Below, piece by piece: positions 26,197 through 34,891 of a stretch of DNA of 64,000 nucleotides. Within the stretch, counting starts at the first letter, position 1. Each line of letters opens with the position of its first letter. Under the pieces are notes generated by a model that saw nothing but the letters and a program-made list of their open reading frames with translations, was not told the origin of the DNA and made no database searches. A program made the position numbers and the translations under genes. The stretch comes from Marinobacter sp. Arc7-DN-1 (lineage in GTDB: Bacteria > Pseudomonadota > Gammaproteobacteria > Pseudomonadales > Oleiphilaceae), in assembly GCF_003441595.1 (NCBI RefSeq), contig NZ_CP031848.1, positions 2,728,001 to 2,792,000 of the forward strand, written 5' to 3'.

Positions 26197-26913
26197 TCAA
26201 AACTTGTAGGACAGGCCTACCATGTAGACCCAGGGGTCGATATCAACGTCAATGGTGCTGGTGTCTGCTTTAGTGTTGCCAGCGTAGGCGTTGATGGTGG
26301 CCTCGGTATCGATGTCTGCGTACCAGATAGCGGCGTTTACACCGATGTTGTCTGTGACCATGTAATCCAGGCCAATCTCAGCTGCCAAGCCAAAGCTGTC
26401 ATCCAGTTCGATGTCGGTGCGGTCCACGCCTGAGGCGAGTGTTGCATAGGTATCGGTCAGAGTCTGGGTGGTTTTCTCTTCAAAGAAGTTGGTGTAGTTC
26501 ACGCCAACGCCAACATAAGGCTGGAACTTGCTGCCACTTGGCATCGGGAAGTATTGCAGCGTGATGGTTGGCGGCAGTTGCTTGGTTTCGGCCAGTTTGC
26601 CAGCGCCACCCAGAATGGATCCATCACCTTCAATGTTGTGCTTGAACGGCGTCGCGCCCAGAACACCCAGAGCAATCTGATCAGTGAACATATAGCTCAC
26701 GGTCAGGCCCAACTGAGTGTTGGAATCAACGCTAACCTTGGCGCCGTCAAGCTCACCAAGAGCGTTGGAGTTCAAATTGCTGCTGGAGGAATCCGGATCA
26801 ACAGTCACCACGCCAACGCGGCCAATAAAATCACCAGCTTCGTACGCTTGAACAGCCGGCGCCGCAGCCATAACCGCTGCAGCCAGAACACCAAGTTTAA
26901 ATGTGCGGGACAT
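26197..26913 (-). CDS. OmpW-family outer membrane protein
   Basis: The 238-residue protein has a signal peptide (MSRTFKLGVLAAAVMAAAPAVQA) and an eight-strand OmpW barrel: FIGRVGVVTVDP as first strand, PPTITLQYFPMP, FQPYVGVGVNYTNFF, FGLAAEIGLDYMV and a C-terminal aromatic YKF. OmpW proteins form small hydrophobic channels and are often associated with uptake of hydrophobic compounds, which fits the alkane-type monooxygenase nearby, though no link is shown. The start at 26913 gives a standard signal peptide; an ATG two codons upstream (26919) is possible. Confidence 0.9.
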   Translation of the reverse strand: MSRTFKLGVLAAAVMAAAPAVQAYEAGDFIGRVGVVTVDPDSSSSNLNSNALGELDGAKVSVDSNTQLGLTVSYMFTDQIALGVLGATPFKHNIEGDGSILGGAGKLAETKQLPPTITLQYFPMPSGSKFQPYVGVGVNYTNFFEEKTTQTLTDTYATLASGVDRTDIELDDSFGLAAEIGLDYMVTDNIGVNAAIWYADIDTEATINAYAGNTKADTSTIDVDIDPWVYMVGLSYKF

Positions 26914-27058
26914 ATCCATCTCCTTAACCTGAATCGTTGATGGCTTCAGATTAGTGGCAGCGGAGAAAGGAAACTTGATTTAGCGCAAGATTGGCCGGGC
27001 AGGGGGCCTGGTTTGATCGCCAGATTGACGTAGCTCAAGAAATCGGGCGGCGCTGCGA

Positions 27059-27541
27059 TTACTGCGGAGAGTCAGGCTGAGTTCTTTTGCCTTCGGGCAG
27101 ACTCTCGTCTGGTACGAACACATCACGGATAGTCAGGGGATTACCGTCGGCATTCTGGACTTCAACCGCCTGAATCGGGCGGCCGGTGGCACGGTCGCGC
27201 AGGTCCAGGAGTGTCTGGTCCGGGGCGGGATTCCATTTGTCGCCCCACTGGCGCAGGGCAATCACCACCGGGAACAGATCCCGGCCTTTCTCGGTCAGGC
27301 GGTATTCAAAGCGGGAGCCGTGTTCGCCGACATCCACCTTGCGCAACACCTCGTTATCCACCAGCCGGGCCAGGCGATCGCAGAGGATGTTCTTGGCAAT
27401 GCCCAGTTCCTGCTGGAAATCCACGAATCGGCGGGTGCCGTACATGGCGTGCAGCACAATCAGCAGGGACCACCAGTCACCCACTTCATTGAGGGCACGG
27501 GCGACGGAGCAACTGGAGTCATCAAAACGTTTTCTGGCCAT
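27059..27541 (-). CDS. HxlR-family transcriptional regulator
   Basis: The 160-residue protein has an HxlR winged helix (about 5-100). It begins FDDSSCSVARALNEVGDWWSLLIVLHAMYGTRRFVDFQQELGIAKNILCDRLARL and has the wing GSRFEYRLTEKGRDLFPVVIALRQWGDKW. One cysteine sits near the N terminus (C10), the position used for redox or electrophile sensing in several HxlR regulators. It is divergent from an old-yellow-enzyme gene, a recurrent pairing. Two operator-like repeats lie between them. The ATG at 27541 is preferred over 27586. Confidence 0.88.
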   Translation of the reverse strand: MARKRFDDSSCSVARALNEVGDWWSLLIVLHAMYGTRRFVDFQQELGIAKNILCDRLARLVDNEVLRKVDVGEHGSRFEYRLTEKGRDLFPVVIALRQWGDKWNPAPDQTLLDLRDRATGRPIQAVEVQNADGNPLTIRDVFVPDESLPEGKRTQPDSPQ

Positions 27542-27561
27542 GGTGGGAGTGTACTGAATAG

Positions 27562-27606
27562 GGTTGCATTTTAAAACCAGATTCAATATGGTTGCTTAAC
27601 GAAACC
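27562..27606. promoter_or_regulatory. Pair of operator-like repeats between hxlR and old yellow enzyme genes
   Basis: GGTTGCATTTTAAAACC (27562-27578) and GGTTGCTTAACGAAACC (27590-27606) are 17-bp direct repeats, each partly palindromic with outer GGTT and AACC, centred 28 bp apart. They fill the divergent promoter region and are good candidates for the HxlR binding site controlling both genes. Confidence 0.6.
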
Positions 27607-27630
27607 AAACTAGTGAGGTTGCACATTACC

Positions 27631-28743
27631 ATGAGCATGAATCTTGGCCCGCTTTTCGAACCTTTTGAGCTCCACAATCTCAAGCTGCGGAACCGGGTGG
27701 CGATGGCACCGATGACCCGCAACTTCTCGCCTGATGGTGTGCCGGGTGAGGATGTTGTGGCCTATTATCAGCGCCGCGCCGAAGCCGGCGTTGGTCTGAT
27801 CATTACCGAAGGCACTACAGTAAATCACCCCGCCGCCAGTGGTTATCCCAATGTGCCGGCATTTCATGGTTCCGACGCCCTTCAAGGCTGGAAAAACGTT
27901 GTTGATGCCGTGCACGAAGCCGGTGGAGCCATTTTCCCGCAACTCTGGCACGTTGGCGCCGTACGCAAGGAAGGCACACCTCCGGATCCTTCGGTGCCCG
28001 GTTACAGCCCATCCGGTCTGTTTGGCCCTGGCAAGCCCAACGGCAAAGCCATGACCAAAGAGGATATTGAGGATGTCGTCACCGCCTTTGCCGATGCGGC
28101 GCAGGATGCGAAAGCCCTCGGTTTTGACGGTGTAGAGATCCACGGCGCCCATGGTTACCTGCTGGATCAGTTCCTTTGGGAAGGCACCAACCAGCGTGAC
28201 GACAAATACGGCGGCAGCATGGAAAACCGCCTGCGTTTCGTGGTCGAGGTTGTTGAGGCGGTTCGTCACCGGGTAGGCCCGGACTTCCCGATCATGTTGC
28301 GCTTTTCGCAATGGAAGCAGCAGGATTATGAGGCGAAACTGGTGAACACCCCGGAACAGCTCGAGCAGTTCCTAACGCCCCTGGTGGAAGCCGGTGTGGA
28401 CATTTTTCACGCCTCCACGCGCCGTTTCTGGGAGCCGGAATTCAAAGGTTCGAACCTGAACCTCGCCGGCTGGACCCGGAAGCTGTCCGGTAAACCGACC
28501 ATGTCGGTTGGCAGTGTCGGGCTCACTGAAGACTTTATCAGCGGGACCTTTGCCAGCAAGCAGGAAGCCGTTGAGAAGGCCGGCATCGATGAGCTGGTGG
28601 AGCGCATGAACAACCATGAGTTCGAGTTGATCGCCGTGGGTCGTGCGCTTCTGCAGGACCCGGAGTGGCTGGTCAAAGTGAAGGAAGGCCGCCTGAACGA
28701 GGTGGAATCCTTCGCCAGGAAGTCCCTCGCCAAGCTTTACTGA
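27631..28743 (+). CDS. Old yellow enzyme family NADH:flavin oxidoreductase
   Basis: A 370-residue FMN TIM barrel of the OYE family. It has LGPLFEPFELHNLKLRNRVAMAPMTRN at the N terminus, QLWHVGA, the catalytic EIHGAHGYLLDQFLWEGTNQRDDKYGGSMENR segment, and C-terminal SVGSVGL plus IAVGRALLQDPEW for phosphate binding. It reduces activated alkenes, enones or nitro compounds with NAD(P)H. A terminator follows at 28765. It is probably induced through the divergent HxlR regulator. Start 27631 has GAGG upstream; 27637 is possible. Confidence 0.9.
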   Translation: MSMNLGPLFEPFELHNLKLRNRVAMAPMTRNFSPDGVPGEDVVAYYQRRAEAGVGLIITEGTTVNHPAASGYPNVPAFHGSDALQGWKNVVDAVHEAGGAIFPQLWHVGAVRKEGTPPDPSVPGYSPSGLFGPGKPNGKAMTKEDIEDVVTAFADAAQDAKALGFDGVEIHGAHGYLLDQFLWEGTNQRDDKYGGSMENRLRFVVEVVEAVRHRVGPDFPIMLRFSQWKQQDYEAKLVNTPEQLEQFLTPLVEAGVDIFHASTRRFWEPEFKGSNLNLAGWTRKLSGKPTMSVGSVGLTEDFISGTFASKQEAVEKAGIDELVERMNNHEFELIAVGRALLQDPEWLVKVKEGRLNEVESFARKSLAKLY

Positions 28744-28764
28744 TCGCCCCTTCGATCAGACCCT

Positions 28765-28795
28765 GCCGCAGCGCTTTCGGGCCTGCGGCTTTTTT
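28765..28795 (+). terminator. Intrinsic terminator after the old yellow enzyme gene
   Basis: GCCGCAG (28765-28771) and CTGCGGC (28783-28789) form a stem followed directly by a run of T (28790-28795). Confidence 0.85.
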
Positions 28796-28886
28796 GTGGC
28801 CCCCGGCGAACCTGTCGTCTTCGTAATCGCGTCTGAACTGAGACACGTTATGATGGATGAAATTCACCCGAAAGTGAGGGCCCCGT

Positions 28887-29198
28887 ATGACGATGATTGG
28901 TTCGGTTAAAGTACTGTTTGTGGCACTGGTGATGGCGGCGATGGTGGGCTGTGCGACCGTTGGAAAGGATTTTGCCACCCACAACGTCGATCAGATACAG
29001 ATTGGAGAAACCACGCGGGCAGACATCCAGGAGATGTTCGGCGAGCCCTGGCGCACCGGGATCGAGGACGGCAAACGTACCTGGACCTACGGCAAGTACA
29101 AGTGGTCGGCCTTCGGTGACGCGGAAACCACCGATCTGGTGGTGCGATTCAGCCAGGACGGCACCGTGTCGTCCTACGTGTACAACACCACCGAATAA
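28887..29198 (+). CDS. SmpA/OmlA (BamE-like) small lipoprotein
   Basis: A 103-residue lipoprotein with lipobox MVGC (Cys22). The domain resembles the SmpA/OmlA fold (IQIGETTRADIQEMFGEPWRTGIEDGKRTWTYG and a final beta strand FSQDGTVSSYVY). BamE itself stabilises the outer-membrane assembly machine; single-domain paralogues like this are common and of unknown role. It converges on pntB with a 30-bp gap. Confidence 0.82.
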   Translation: MTMIGSVKVLFVALVMAAMVGCATVGKDFATHNVDQIQIGETTRADIQEMFGEPWRTGIEDGKRTWTYGKYKWSAFGDAETTDLVVRFSQDGTVSSYVYNTTE

Positions 29199-29218
29199 AC
29201 TCCGTAGAAAACAGGCGT

Positions 29219-29236
29219 GGGGCTGTCCTCAGCCCC
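29219..29236 (-). terminator. Hairpin at the end of pntAB
   Basis: GGGGCTG and CAGCCCC pair around a 4-nt loop and overlap the pntB stop codon. On the minus strand it is followed by ACGCCTGTTTTC, a weak T run. It could also affect the convergent lipoprotein gene. Confidence 0.4.
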
Positions 29237-30623
29237 GCAACCCTCCTACCAGTTTATCGATGCTTTCCTTGGCATCGCCGAACAGCATGCGAGTGTTGTC
29301 CCTGAAGAACAGCGGGTTCTCAACACCGGAATAGCCTGTGGCCATGCCCCGCTTGAGAACAACCACCTGCCGGGCTTTCCAGACCTCCAGCACCGGCATA
29401 CCGGCAATCGGACTGCCCGGGTCTTCGGCGGCTGCCGGATTCACCGTGTCGTTGGCGCCAATTACCAGCACCACATCGGTTTCCGGGAAATCGGCGTTGA
29501 TCTCGTCCATTTCCAGCACAATGTCGTAAGGCACGTGGGCTTCGGCCAGCAGCACGTTCATGTGTCCGGGCAACCGGCCGGCCACCGGGTGGATGCCGAA
29601 CCGCACGTTCGCGCCCCGCTCCCGGAGTATCTTCGTCATCTCGCTGACGCCATTCTGAGCCTGGGCCACCGCCATGCCGTAACCGGGCACAATAATCACC
29701 GAGTCGGCATTGCGCAGTTCTTCACAGACATCATCCACGCTGGATTCATGGACCGTCTGGTCCGAATCGGCCGCGCCCGCGCTGCTGGTGGTCTGGCCGA
29801 AGCCGCCAAGAATCACGCTGATGAACGAGCGGTTCATGGCCTTGCACATGATGTAACTGAGGATGGCGCCGCTGCTGCCCACCAGCGCACCGGTCACGAT
29901 CAGCAGATCGTTGCCCAGCATGAAGCCGATGGACGCCGCTGCCCATCCGGAATAGCTGTTGAGCATGGACACCACCACCGGCATGTCGGCTCCGCCGATG
30001 GCCATGATCAGGTGAATACCGAGTACCGAGGCGATGGCGGTCATCAGCACCAGGGCAACGATGCCCAGCGCCGTACTGTCGGTGCCCAGGAACCAGACTC
30101 CCAGCAATACGCAGGCGATGATCGCCGCCAGGTTCATCAGGTGCCGGCCGGGCAGGGTCAGGGCCTTGCTGTCGATGCGGCCATCCAGCTTACCGCAGGC
30201 TACCAGTGACCCGGTGAAGGTGACGGCACCGATAAAGATGCCCACAAACACTTCCACCAGTTTGATGGTGTGCTCGGCTCCGGACCTTGCGCCCAACGGT
30301 TCGATGTAGCCGGAGAAGCCCACCAGCACCGCTGCCAGCCCGACAAAACTGTGCAGCAGGGCCACCAGTTGCGGCATCTGGGTCATTTCCACCTTGTTGG
30401 CGATGGGAATGCCAATGCCGGCGCCCAGCAGCACCGCAATCACGATGGCGATGATGCCGCCATCACCCACGCTGGCGAGGGTGGCCCCCACCGCGATGAT
30501 GATGCCGGCGACCCCATAGAGGTTGCCCCGCCGTGCCGATTCCTGGTGGCTGAGGCCGCCCAGGCTGAGGATGAAGCAGATACTTGCGACCACGTAGGCC
30601 ACGCTCACCAGTCCTGTACTCAT
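29229..30623 (-). CDS. pntB: NAD(P) transhydrogenase subunit beta (PntB)
   Basis: The 464-residue protein has about eight to nine N-terminal membrane helices (proton channel domain dII) and a cytoplasmic NADP(H)-binding domain dIII from about 290, with [36 protein letters not shown] and [18 protein letters not shown]. With PntA it forms the inner-membrane enzyme that uses the proton gradient to move hydride from NADH to NADP+. It lies 12 bp after pntA. Confidence 0.95.
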   Translation of the reverse strand: MSTGLVSVAYVVASICFILSLGGLSHQESARRGNLYGVAGIIIAVGATLASVGDGGIIAIVIAVLLGAGIGIPIANKVEMTQMPQLVALLHSFVGLAAVLVGFSGYIEPLGARSGAEHTIKLVEVFVGIFIGAVTFTGSLVACGKLDGRIDSKALTLPGRHLMNLAAIIACVLLGVWFLGTDSTALGIVALVLMTAIASVLGIHLIMAIGGADMPVVVSMLNSYSGWAAASIGFMLGNDLLIVTGALVGSSGAILSYIMCKAMNRSFISVILGGFGQTTSSAGAADSDQTVHESSVDDVCEELRNADSVIIVPGYGMAVAQAQNGVSEMTKILRERGANVRFGIHPVAGRLPGHMNVLLAEAHVPYDIVLEMDEINADFPETDVVLVIGANDTVNPAAAEDPGSPIAGMPVLEVWKARQVVVLKRGMATGYSGVENPLFFRDNTRMLFGDAKESIDKLVGGLRG

Positions 30624-30635
30624 ATCGGGCGTCTC

Positions 30636-32213
30636 CTACCTGCGGAACATTTTGAGCATGCGATGGGTGACCCGGAAGCCGCCCCCCACGTTGATGCTGG
30701 CAATCAGCACCGCAACAAAGGCCATGATGCCGACGGCAAGGTTCTCTGCCTGGGCCAGATGCAGCATGGCACCGATCACGATGATGCCGCTGATGGCGTT
30801 GGTTACGCTCATCAGGGGGGTGTGCAGGGAGGGTGTCACGTTCCAGATTACCTGCCAGCCGATAAAGCAGGCCAGCACAAACACCGTGAAGTGTTGCAGG
30901 AAGCTTTCCGGCGCGTAGGCGCCAACCCCATAGAGCGCCAGCGCTGTTACCACCAGAAGCGTGCTCTTGCCAATCAGGCTGCGACGGTCGGCGTTCTTCT
31001 TTGCCGCGGCTTTGTCGGCGGCCGACGGTTCCTCTGTTCCGGGCGGCGGTGCGGAGCTGACGGGCGCCTCCGGCTGGGGTGGCGGCCAGGTAATGCTGTT
31101 GTCCCGAACCACGGTCAGGCCCCGGATGACGTCGTCCTCCATATTGACCAGGGGCTTACCATCTTTCTCCGGGGTCAGTTCGGTGAGCAGGTGCAACAGG
31201 TTGGTGGCGTACAGATCACTGGCCACCTTGGCCATCCGGCTGGGCAGGTCGGTGTAGCCGATCAGCGTAACGCCATGGTGATGGGCCACCGTGCCGGGTT
31301 CGGTGAGTTCGCAGTTGCCGCCGCGCTCGGAGGCCAGATCGACAATCACGCTGCCGGGTTTCATGGATTTGACCATATCGGCGGTGATCAGTTTCGGTGC
31401 CGGCTTGCCGGGAATCAGCGCGGTGGTGATGATGATGTCCACCTCCTCAGCCTGCTCCGCAAACAGCGCCATCTCCGCCTTGATGAACTCGTCGCTCATC
31501 TGCTTGGCGTAGCCGCCGGAACCGCTGCCATCCTCATCGTCGAAATCCAGTACCAGGAACTCGGCACCCATGCTCTCGACCTGTTCCTTCACCTCCAGCC
31601 GGGTGTCGAATGCCCGCACGATGGCACCCATGCTGTTGGCGGCACCAATGGCGGCAAGTCCCGCCACGCCGGCGCCAATCACCATGATCTTCGCCGGCGG
31701 CACTTTGCCAGCCGCCGTCACCTGGCCGGTAAAGAAACGCCCGAAGTGATTGGCCGCCTCAATCACCGCCCGATAGCCGGCGATGTTCGCCATGGCGCTG
31801 AGTGCATCCATCTTCTGGGCCCGGCTGATGCGGGGCAGGCTGTCGATGGCAAACGAGGTAATCTTCTTCGCCGCCAGCTTTTCCAGCAGCTCCGGATTCT
31901 GCGCCGGCCAGATATAGCTGACCAGAAACGCCCCTTCCTTCATCAGGTCCACTTCATGCCTGTTCAGGGAAGGGTTTTTCATCGGCGCGCGGACTTTCAG
32001 GATGAAATCCGCGTCCTGCCACAGCGACGTGGTATCAGCCGCTATGGCCGCGCCCACTTTCTCATAGGCCTCATCGGAGTAATTCGCGGCCTCGCCGGCG
32101 CCGCCTTCAACGACCACCTCGTAGCCAAGCCCGATAAGTTTGTGAACGGACGGTGGCGTGGCTGCCACCCGCCGCTCATCCTTGAAAATTTCCCTGGGGA
32201 TACCGATTTTCAT
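30636..32213 (-). CDS. pntA: NAD(P) transhydrogenase subunit alpha (PntA)
   Basis: A 525-residue subunit with the NAD(H)-binding domain dI (alanine-dehydrogenase fold, [19 protein letters not shown] at the N terminus and [18 protein letters not shown] at about 175). A Pro/Ala/Lys-rich linker (about 375-415) follows, and then C-terminal membrane helices. The fused dI-dII layout is the E. coli type, not the split PntAa/PntAb form seen in some bacteria. It is the first gene of the pntAB operon. Confidence 0.95.
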   Translation of the reverse strand: MKIGIPREIFKDERRVAATPPSVHKLIGLGYEVVVEGGAGEAANYSDEAYEKVGAAIAADTTSLWQDADFILKVRAPMKNPSLNRHEVDLMKEGAFLVSYIWPAQNPELLEKLAAKKITSFAIDSLPRISRAQKMDALSAMANIAGYRAVIEAANHFGRFFTGQVTAAGKVPPAKIMVIGAGVAGLAAIGAANSMGAIVRAFDTRLEVKEQVESMGAEFLVLDFDDEDGSGSGGYAKQMSDEFIKAEMALFAEQAEEVDIIITTALIPGKPAPKLITADMVKSMKPGSVIVDLASERGGNCELTEPGTVAHHHGVTLIGYTDLPSRMAKVASDLYATNLLHLLTELTPEKDGKPLVNMEDDVIRGLTVVRDNSITWPPPQPEAPVSSAPPPGTEEPSAADKAAAKKNADRRSLIGKSTLLVVTALALYGVGAYAPESFLQHFTVFVLACFIGWQVIWNVTPSLHTPLMSVTNAISGIIVIGAMLHLAQAENLAVGIMAFVAVLIASINVGGGFRVTHRMLKMFRR

Positions 32214-32256
32214 TGTTGGTATGTCCTCCGGATTGCCCGATGAACCAGTTACCTGG

Positions 32257-32278
32257 ATACCTACATACCTACATACTA
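32257..32278. repeat. Short tandem repeat upstream of pntA
   Basis: ATACCTAC is repeated about 2.5 times between the divergent pntA and marC genes, about 45 bp before the pntA start. Such an 8-bp run could change length by slippage and alter promoter spacing, but only one state is visible. Confidence 0.5.
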
Positions 32279-32480
32279 GTGCAGGTTGCCAGATCTGCCC
32301 GAAACTGCCGGTTGATGAAATGCCCGGTTTCCCGCTGTGCCGGTTCTCAATTGTTCAAGCAAACCTTGGGCTGCACCATGGAACAGTATCGCAAGCGCTT
32401 CATACGTCCACTTCCTTACGGCAGAAACCGTTGCAGCACGCTATGCTTGCCGGCTTTCTTTGAACCTTGGACTGCCCGGA

Positions 32481-33104
32481 ATGCTTGAGACGTTTTTCTC
32501 CACCTTTATCAGCAGTACTGTTCGCTTTTTGTTCCTGCTGGCACCCTTTTTCGTGGTGACCATGTTCCTGGCACTGACCAGAGGATTGCCGGCACCCGAG
32601 AAGTCGTCGATCATCCGCCGTGCCTGTGTCTCGGCGTTTGTTCTGGGCGTGATTCTGTTCTTTGCCGGTCCGCTGCTGTTCAGCGCCATTGGTATCACCC
32701 TCAACTCCTTCCGGATCGGCGCAGGCAGTTTGCTGTTCCTGACCGCCATCAGTCTGGTCACCAGTGGCACCCGCAATCACGCCACCGGCTTGCCGGATGA
32801 AGATCGTGACGACATCGCCGTGGTGCCCCTGGCGATTCCGGTGATGATCGGCCCGGCGACCATTGGTGCGATTCTGGTGTACGGAGCGGAGCTGAAAACC
32901 GTCGCCGAAGTGTCCGGTGGGCTTCTCGGGCTGGTGTCCGGGTTGCTGATCCTCGGGGTTCTTTTGCACCTTTCCGGCTATCTGGAAAAGGTTCTGGGCA
33001 AGACCGGCCTCAACATTCTCTCGAAAATCAGTGGGCTGATTCTCTCCGCCATGGCTGCTGAAATTGTGCTGACGGGCATTGCGGGATTCATCGCCTCCAC
33101 CTAG
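32481..33104 (+). CDS. MarC family integral membrane protein
   Basis: A 207-residue protein with six predicted membrane helices and the MarC/UPF0056 pattern: STVRFLFLLAPFFVVTMFLALT, a central AVVPLAIPVMIGPATIGAILV signature and a C-terminal GLILSAMAAEIVLTGI. It was once linked to multiple antibiotic resistance, but the family has no proven transport substrate. The start at 32481 gives the family length; the frame extends to 32337 without coding character. Confidence 0.88.
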   Translation: MLETFFSTFISSTVRFLFLLAPFFVVTMFLALTRGLPAPEKSSIIRRACVSAFVLGVILFFAGPLLFSAIGITLNSFRIGAGSLLFLTAISLVTSGTRNHATGLPDEDRDDIAVVPLAIPVMIGPATIGAILVYGAELKTVAEVSGGLLGLVSGLLILGVLLHLSGYLEKVLGKTGLNILSKISGLILSAMAAEIVLTGIAGFIAST

Positions 33105-33140
33105 AGTATCGCGAGTCTTTTTTCCGCAGTGGGGTCTGTG

Positions 33141-33749
33141 ATGTCCGCCAACACCATTGAGCATAATCGCAACCGGTACAACTTCTCCGGCGTTGAGTCG
33201 ATCTGGCTGTTCGGCTACGGCTCGCTGATCTACAAGGTGGATTTCCCGTTCCTGGAGCGGCGCCCGGCCTCGATTCGTGGCTGGGATCGGCGGTTCTGGC
33301 AGGGCTCCCACGATCACCGGGGCACGCCGGAAGCGCCGGGCCGGGTGGTGACCCTGGTGGAGAAGCCCGGTGCCGTCTGCAAGGGCATGGCGTTCCGGGT
33401 GTCGCCCAATGTCTTCGAGCACCTGGACGTACGGGAAAAGAACGGTTACCTCCGCTTCAGCACTACCCTCACGTTCGAGGACGGCAGCCATGCCGGAGGT
33501 CTGGTTTACATTGCTACTGAAGACAACGAAGCCTTCCTCGGCCACGCGCCGGAGGCAGATATCGCCCGTCAGATTGCCTTGGCGACTGGTCCCAGCGGCC
33601 CCAATGCGGAGTATCTTCTGAGGCTGGCGGAATCGCTGCGCGCCCTTGGCGCCGATTGTCCCCACACCTTTGCCATTGAATCCCATCTTCGGTCTTCCGC
33701 CAGAGGCGCGGATTGGCCGGATCATTCACGACACTCACGTGCTGATTGA
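33141..33749 (+). CDS. ChaC-like gamma-glutamylcyclotransferase
   Basis: A 202-residue protein with the cyclotransferase fold: the substrate loop FGYGSLIYKVDFPF, RFWQGSHDHRGTPEAPGRVVTL, and the catalytic Glu in LDVREKNGY. The family cleaves the gamma-glutamyl bond of glutathione to give 5-oxoproline and Cys-Gly. It ends 28 bp inside the convergent EamA transporter gene. The start at 33141 was chosen over 33129. Confidence 0.87.
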   Translation: MSANTIEHNRNRYNFSGVESIWLFGYGSLIYKVDFPFLERRPASIRGWDRRFWQGSHDHRGTPEAPGRVVTLVEKPGAVCKGMAFRVSPNVFEHLDVREKNGYLRFSTTLTFEDGSHAGGLVYIATEDNEAFLGHAPEADIARQIALATGPSGPNAEYLLRLAESLRALGADCPHTFAIESHLRSSARGADWPDHSRHSRAD

Positions 33750-34663
33750 ATCGTCGCGCCGCTGAGTGGACCAGTGCTATGCCGCGGCACCGGGGCGGGA
33801 TTGAAACCCCGGGCCGGTGACCTGCGCCTTTGCTGCAGGCCGATCAGCAGCAAGGGCACCACAATCATCAGGCTGCCGGCCAGGAACCAGAGGTCCGGCA
33901 CTTCTCCGAACCAGATCCAGCCAATGCCCACGGCCCAGATCAGCCCGGTGTATTCGGCGCTGGTGACTTGGTTGGCATCCACCTGGCGGTAGGCCAGCAG
34001 CACGGTGATGTTGTAGCCCAGGATGAACAGGGCAGACCCCATGGCGCTGATGAGCATCCCTGAATTCCATTGTGCGCCTTCCCACCAGGCCAGGGCGCCG
34101 GCCGCTGGCAGAATCAGCAGGTAGTTCAGGAACAGTTTGTGGACGGTAGTCTGCTGTTTCGGGAGCTGGCGGACCAATACGGCATTGATGGCCAGGGCAA
34201 ACGCGGACGCCAGAGCTGCGACGGCGGCCCAGTTGAATTCCACCGGCCGGAGGATCAATACGATGCCAGCAAAACCGCTGAACACGGCGGTCACACTCAG
34301 CGGCGTCAGTTTCTCCCGGAACAGGAAAACGGAGAGCACCATAACCAGAATGGGCGCTGCGTAGAAGACGGCATTGGCGGTGGCCAGCGGCAGGTTGCCG
34401 AGGGCGATGACCATGCAGATGATCCCGGCCAGGTGGATGTGGGCCCGGAAAGCGTGGATTTTCAGGCCGGCGAAGAGATTCTTCCGGTCCAGTTGTCCTG
34501 CCAGGGGCAGCAGGAATGCCAGTGTGATCAGGCTGCGCAGGAAGGCAAACTGGAACACCGGTGCGCCGGGCTCGAGCAGTTTTATGAATACGTCAGAAAT
34601 CAACGCCATGGCGTTGCCGATGATCAGCAGCACAATGGCACTGTTTACGGTTTTTCCTGACAT
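33722..34663 (-). CDS. EamA/DMT-family transporter
   Basis: A 313-residue inner-membrane protein with about ten helices in two EamA repeats (first ALISDVFIKLLEPGAPVFQFAFLRSL, second SAEYTGLIWAVGIGWIWFGEVPD). DMT members export metabolites or amino acids; this one's substrate is unknown. The start at 34663 follows GAGGAAAAGA. It is divergent from a LysR gene, its likely regulator, and a 104-bp hairpin element sits 38 bp upstream of its start codon. Confidence 0.87.
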   Translation of the reverse strand: MSGKTVNSAIVLLIIGNAMALISDVFIKLLEPGAPVFQFAFLRSLITLAFLLPLAGQLDRKNLFAGLKIHAFRAHIHLAGIICMVIALGNLPLATANAVFYAAPILVMVLSVFLFREKLTPLSVTAVFSGFAGIVLILRPVEFNWAAVAALASAFALAINAVLVRQLPKQQTTVHKLFLNYLLILPAAGALAWWEGAQWNSGMLISAMGSALFILGYNITVLLAYRQVDANQVTSAEYTGLIWAVGIGWIWFGEVPDLWFLAGSLMIVVPLLLIGLQQRRRSPARGFNPAPVPRHSTGPLSGATIQSARECRE

Positions 34664-34701
34664 ATTCTTTTCCTCCGTTCTCAAACCCTGAGTGCATGAG
34701 C

Positions 34702-34805
34702 CCAGGCAGGAAATGGCTTCCGAAAACCGCTGTGAATACGTCCCTGTACGCTTGCTTTCCGCCATCCATGGCTCCAAGCATTTTCGGAAGCCATTTCCTG
34801 CCTGG
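34702..34805 (-). repeat. Variable-arm palindrome family, copy A
   Basis: The 25-bp arms at 34702-34726 and 34781-34805 are perfect inverted repeats (outer end CCAGGCAGGAAAT, inner end TTCCGAAAA). The 54-bp core between them reads, on the minus strand, as the conserved core of copies B, D and E. It includes GCCATGGATGGC and TACAGGGACGTA, two potential hairpins. It lies between the divergent EamA and LysR genes. Confidence 0.9.
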
Positions 34806-34850
34806 TCTCCCCTAACTCGCAGTGAGAGTCTATTTGGGTTTTAATATCCG

Positions 34851-34866
34851 ATAAAATGATCTTTAT
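34851..34866. promoter_or_regulatory. Candidate LysR operator
   Basis: ATAAA-ATGATC-TTTAT is a symmetric AT-rich site 25 bp before the LysR start, in the expected position for autoregulation and control of the divergent EamA gene. The support is symmetry and position only. Confidence 0.35.
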
Positions 34867-34891
34867 TTAACCGGTATTAGAAAAATAGATA

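Noticed and set aside
30270..32243. 657-codon + strand frame rich in His, Gln and Arg
   Set aside because: It is antisense to pntA/pntB, which have full family motifs. Its composition is typical of an antisense shadow.
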